NCBI GenBank assembly: GCA_902705825.1 | Contig: CACSIL010000052.1 | Location: forward strand, 237,641-301,640 | DNA length: 64,000 bases | Reading direction: 5' to 3' | Origin: Halioglobus japonicus | GTDB lineage: Bacteria; Pseudomonadota; Gammaproteobacteria; Pseudomonadales; Halieaceae | Shown here: piece after piece, positions 61,046-64,000 of the stretch | Layout: each line of letters opens with the position of its first letter | Numbering within the stretch: position 1 is the stretch's first letter | Program-made: the position numbers and the translations under genes | Notes under the pieces: generated by a model | The model's input: only the letters and a program-made list of their open reading frames with translations | The model's database searches: none | Told to the model about the DNA's origin: nothing

Positions 61046-64000
61046 TCAACGAACCACACGACGGCGACGGGAAGACATAACCAGCAGACCTGTCACCAAC
61101 AGCACCAGCGTACCCGGAAGAGGAACATCGGTACCGGATTGGCGCACATTGATGCGCATGCTCAGTGTGATAGGGTCCAGAGCGATGTCGTCATAGCCGG
61201 CGAGCGTGCTGAACGGGTTCAGCATAATGCTGTCTTCGTACACTCCCAGTCCCAGCAAAGTAGTATCCAGCGACACCATCAGGTTACCCAGCACATCCCC
61301 CACGGCGATACCGAAGAAGTCATCAAAACTCGTCATCCCGTTGAGACAGAAGATCGAGCAATCGCCCAGAGAACTGAATGTACCAGCCAGTAAATCAGCC
61401 GGTCCGGTCGCTATATTCTGCACACCCAGCACATCGTCGAACATTGCACCGAGGTCATCCGAGAAAATAGTGCCGAAATCCAGCAAGAAGGCAGAACCCG
61501 AACCACTGAGCACCGCATCTCCGCCCGGGTTGGGCACATCCACAAACGCGGCCTCAGCGAGGTTGTTTACCGTACCGGTGAAGGCGATTGTCTGGTTGCC
61601 CAGATCGACATCACTGAGGTGATCGTTATGGCTGGCAAAGCCCAGACTGGCTGCACCGGAGAATACGCCCGCTACAGAGGTATCCATACCGACGCCAAGC
61701 GCCCTGCTGTCGCCAGCGACAATATCACCGGTAAGCGCATCTACCGAGAAAGGTACATCCACTGTACGGGAAGTTTCGCGCAGATCATCAACCAGCGCCC
61801 CAGTGCCGACGTTGCTCACGTCGATGCTGGATACCGCGGCAGTGCCCACTCGTACCGTTCCGAAGTCTACTGCCGGCGTCACGCTGGCAACCGCCTCAGC
61901 ATACACTGAGGTGTTGACATCGATCTGCTGGCCGCCGAGATCAACGTTATCTCCCAGCCCCCATTCCTGGCCATTGGATTCAAACGCCACATCTACCTGA
62001 CCGCTGAACACACCCGAGGTACTGGTATCCGCCGAAACACTCATCGTGCTGTTGTCGGAACTACCAGCAGCCAATGCCAGCACAGGGCCACCGGAAACTG
62101 AGGCGTTGCCATTGGCCGATGCACTAGCGTCGAGATTCTCGGAATAACCATCTGCCTGTGCAGTATTAGCGATAGTCAGATCCTGCCCAACGGTATCACC
62201 TACCCGGGCATAGAACTCAATCGGATCAGGCGCGGCAGAACCCTGTGCCACCCGATAAACCGCACCCGTGACGGACACATCCTCGGAAGGCAGTGCGGTA
62301 ATACCCAAACCGCTGCTGCCGGTACCGTCGGACTGGAAGTCGATGGTTGCATTACCGGATTTGTCACCCGCTGTGCTGGTGTCGATGCTCACAGCAATCG
62401 CCGTGTCGTTGGTTGCGCCCGGCCCCAGCAGGGCAAACGAACCACCGTTGTTCAACACGCCACCCGTCGTCCCTGACGCCTGGGCATTCAGGGCTTCAGA
62501 GAAGCCATCATCGGGCACATCGTTGGTAATGGAGACCGCCTGCTCGGTCACCACTGCACCCTCACGGACATTCCCGAACGCAACCGGTTGAGCATTGTTG
62601 ATCTCCGGGTTGGCCAGACGGTAAACACCGCCCTCGATCACCGCCGTTACTGACAGATCCTGAGATGCCAGCGCGGTGGTACCCAGACCACTGGTACCCG
62701 TGCCATCCGATTCAAAGTTGATCGTCTGTGTGCCAACGACAACACCGGCCGCTGACGTATCCACGCCCACCGACATACTGCTGGTATCGGTATCACCTGC
62801 GGCCAACAGCGCAATGCTGCCCCCGTCATTGGTGATGCGTGCATCGCTGGACGCGCCGAAGTTGGCGTTCAGTGCCTCGGAGTAGATGCCGTCGAGTGCG
62901 GTGTTGCTGATCTCCACCGCCTGCGAAACAGCATCGCCCACATGCACATTACCGAACGCAAAGGCCAACGGATTATCAATCGTCGCTTCGGCAAGGCTGT
63001 AAACCCCACCGCTCACGGTGACGGTCTGCCCGGCCAGAGCTGTCTGACCCAGTGTGTTTATGCCGTCGCCATCAGACTCAAGACCCAACGCCACTGTGCC
63101 GCTCTTGGCACCTGCGGTAGCGGTATTGATGCCCACAACCAGCGAGCTGTTGTCGTTGCCACCGGCAACCAATTGCGCGATCGAACCGGCGCCTGTGGCA
63201 TCACCCGTGGCAGCACCCAGCACGGCATTCAGCGCCTCGGAGAAACCGTCTGCAGCCGCGATGTTGCCGATTGACAGCGCCTGCTGCGCGGTGTCACCGA
63301 CATGCACATTACCAAGTAGAACCGGATCCGGCGTATGCGCACTGGCCTCAGCCAGACGATACACATTACCACTCACGTTCACCGTTTGATCCGCCAGTGC
63401 CACATTGGGAACAATGCCACTGGTGCCCGTACCATCGGACTCGGACGTGATCGTCGCTGTACCACTTTTGGCACCGGCAGAACTGGTGTCTATACCCACT
63501 ACCAGGCTGCTGTTGTCGGTAGCCTGAGCCGCTAACAGATTAAAGGAACCACTGCTGCTGACATCGCCGGTGTCGCCGCCAACGCTGGCATTGAGGCTTT
63601 CGGAAAAACCATCAGCCGCCGCCGTGTTGGTCATCGACAGCGCCTGCTGCGCGGTGTCGCCGACGTGCGAATCGGCGAGCACTACAGGCTCTGGCGTATG
63701 CGCGCCAGCCTGCGCCAGGCGATAGACTGCACCAGTTACCGCCACATTCTGTGACGGCAGGGCAGTGATACCCAACTCGCTACTACCGGTACCGTCGGAC
63801 TGGAAGTCGATGGTTGCATTACCGGATTTGTCACCCGCTGTGCTGGTGTCGATGCTCACAGCAATCGCCGTGTCGTTGGTTGCGCCCGGCCCCAGCAGGG
63901 CAAACGAACCACCGTTGTTCAACACGCCACCCGTCGTCCCTGACGCCTGGGCATTCAGGGCTTCAGAGAAGCCATCATCGGGCACATCGTTGGTAATGGA
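61046..64000 (-). CDS. Repeat-rich surface protein with VPLP-type (PEP-CTERM) C-terminus; N-terminus outside window
   Basis: At least 984 residues; the frame is open at the right edge. Seven visible units of about 122 residues, each with VYRLA.., FGNVHVGDT..QALSI.N.A.DGFSEALNA, S..DTSTAG..SG.A.I.F.SDGTG and LA.Q.V.VSG, a beta-sandwich pattern like choice-of-anchor D/ASH repeats (inference). The seventh is divergent and is followed by a distinct ~170-residue region with CSIFC. The C-terminus VPLPGTLVLLVTGLLVMSSRRRR has the Pro-rich motif, hydrophobic helix and basic tail of PEP-CTERM-type exosortase signals. Probably exported and surface-attached. Units 1 and 5 share identical DNA. Confidence 0.85.
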   Translation of the reverse strand, partial: SITNDVPDDGFSEALNAQASGTTGGVLNNGGSFALLGPGATNDTAIAVSIDTSTAGDKSGNATIDFQSDGTGSSELGITALPSQNVAVTGAVYRLAQAGAHTPEPVVLADSHVGDTAQQALSMTNTAAADGFSESLNASVGGDTGDVSSSGSFNLLAAQATDNSSLVVGIDTSSAGAKSGTATITSESDGTGTSGIVPNVALADQTVNVSGNVYRLAEASAHTPDPVLLGNVHVGDTAQQALSIGNIAAADGFSEALNAVLGAATGDATGAGSIAQLVAGGNDNSSLVVGINTATAGAKSGTVALGLESDGDGINTLGQTALAGQTVTVSGGVYSLAEATIDNPLAFAFGNVHVGDAVSQAVEISNTALDGIYSEALNANFGASSDARITNDGGSIALLAAGDTDTSSMSVGVDTSAAGVVVGTQTINFESDGTGTSGLGTTALASQDLSVTAVIEGGVYRLANPEINNAQPVAFGNVREGAVVTEQAVSITNDVPDDGFSEALNAQASGTTGGVLNNGGSFALLGPGATNDTAIAVSIDTSTAGDKSGNATIDFQSDGTGSSGLGITALPSEDVSVTGAVYRVAQGSAAPDPIEFYARVGDTVGQDLTIANTAQADGYSENLDASASANGNASVSGGPVLALAAGSSDNSTMSVSADTSTSGVFSGQVDVAFESNGQEWGLGDNVDLGGQQIDVNTSVYAEAVASVTPAVDFGTVRVGTAAVSSIDVSNVGTGALVDDLRETSRTVDVPFSVDALTGDIVAGDSRALGVGMDTSVAGVFSGAASLGFASHNDHLSDVDLGNQTIAFTGTVNNLAEAAFVDVPNPGGDAVLSGSGSAFLLDFGTIFSDDLGAMFDDVLGVQNIATGPADLLAGTFSSLGDCSIFCLNGMTSFDDFFGIAVGDVLGNLMVSLDTTLLGLGVYEDSIMLNPFSTLAGYDDIALDPITLSMRINVRQSGTDVPLPGTLVLLVTGLLVMSSRRRRVVR
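62319..62533. repeat. Copy A of an identical long direct repeat (unit 5)
   Basis: Bases 62319-62533 equal 63786-64000 without any mismatch that I can find. The identity breaks at its left end (coding Gly here, Glu in the other copy). The offset of 1467 bases is four repeat units. Confidence 0.9.
63786..64000. repeat. Copy B of the identical long direct repeat (unit 1, runs off window)
   Basis: This copy matches 62319-62533 exactly up to the window edge, so the true repeat may be longer. Both copies encode the same 71 residues of the surface protein. Confidence 0.9.

Noticed and set aside
61046..64000. CRISPR or non-coding tandem repeat array
   Set aside because: The repeats are long (about 366 bases), in frame throughout one open reading frame and encode related protein units.
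1..64000. Mobile island, prophage or tRNA-associated insertion
   Set aside because: No integrase, transposase, phage structural gene, tRNA or flanking direct repeats could be seen, and codon use appears even across the window by eye.

Overview
The window looks like a chromosomal segment of a free-living, aerobic, probably marine gammaproteobacterium. Evidence: lactate oxidation genes lutBC, a PQQ-type dehydrogenase fused to cytochrome c, an fpr/finR-like pair, DbpA, RhlE and YbiT of gammaproteobacterial type, four TonB-dependent receptors, many small lipoproteins and a PEP-CTERM-type surface protein. A Halieaceae/Cellvibrionales-like source is my guess; no rRNA or tRNA gene is present to test it. 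I see no phage, insertion sequence, CRISPR array or integrase. Both edges cut genes: lutB on the left and a long repeat protein on the right.

Layout. 1-1.9 kb: end of lutB and lutC. 1.9-6.7 kb, minus strand: a SYLF-domain protein, two overlapping GAPDH-family genes (one normal, one without the catalytic cysteine), a small lipoprotein and an HD-GYP protein with an altered HD pair. 7-13.7 kb, plus strand: a PQQ-type dehydrogenase with cytochrome c, then a lipid group (PgsA-like phosphatidyltransferase, EEP-family phosphatase/nuclease, PlsB-like acyltransferase, FATP-type acyl-CoA synthetase). 13.7-25.7 kb: RhlE, a DUF4136 lipoprotein, a lipoprotein alpha/beta hydrolase, fpr and a divergent LysR gene with a palindromic operator, a class II aldolase, ybiT, dbpA, and a metallo-beta-lactamase-fold protein beside a sulfotransferase. 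25.7-36.1 kb: a DUF3313 lipoprotein, bactofilin, glutamate decarboxylase, membrane proteins, hydrolases, an MFS transporter and a glycerophosphodiester phosphodiesterase.

36.3-42.2 kb holds a TonB-dependent receptor with two N-terminal beta-sandwich domains, followed in the same operon by a large lipoprotein made of two copies of one domain and closed by a strong terminator. This resembles a SusC/SusD arrangement in organisation, not in sequence. 42.6-52.7 kb carries small secreted proteins, a TIM-barrel isomerase-like protein, a sterol-desaturase-family enzyme, a Coq4-family protein and two more receptors.

52.7-64 kb: a ClsA-type cardiolipin synthase, then a receptor transcribed away from a blaI/M56 pair. 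The M56 protein has no beta-lactam sensor domain but has a Cys/His-rich predicted periplasmic loop, and the receptor promoter overlaps a Fur-like box, so metal sensing is a reasonable hypothesis. Next come a PrsT-like TPR lipoprotein of PEP-CTERM systems and, convergent to it, a repeat-rich surface protein with a VPLP-type C-terminal sorting signal. Within it a block of at least 215 bp is repeated without a mismatch 1467 bp apart.
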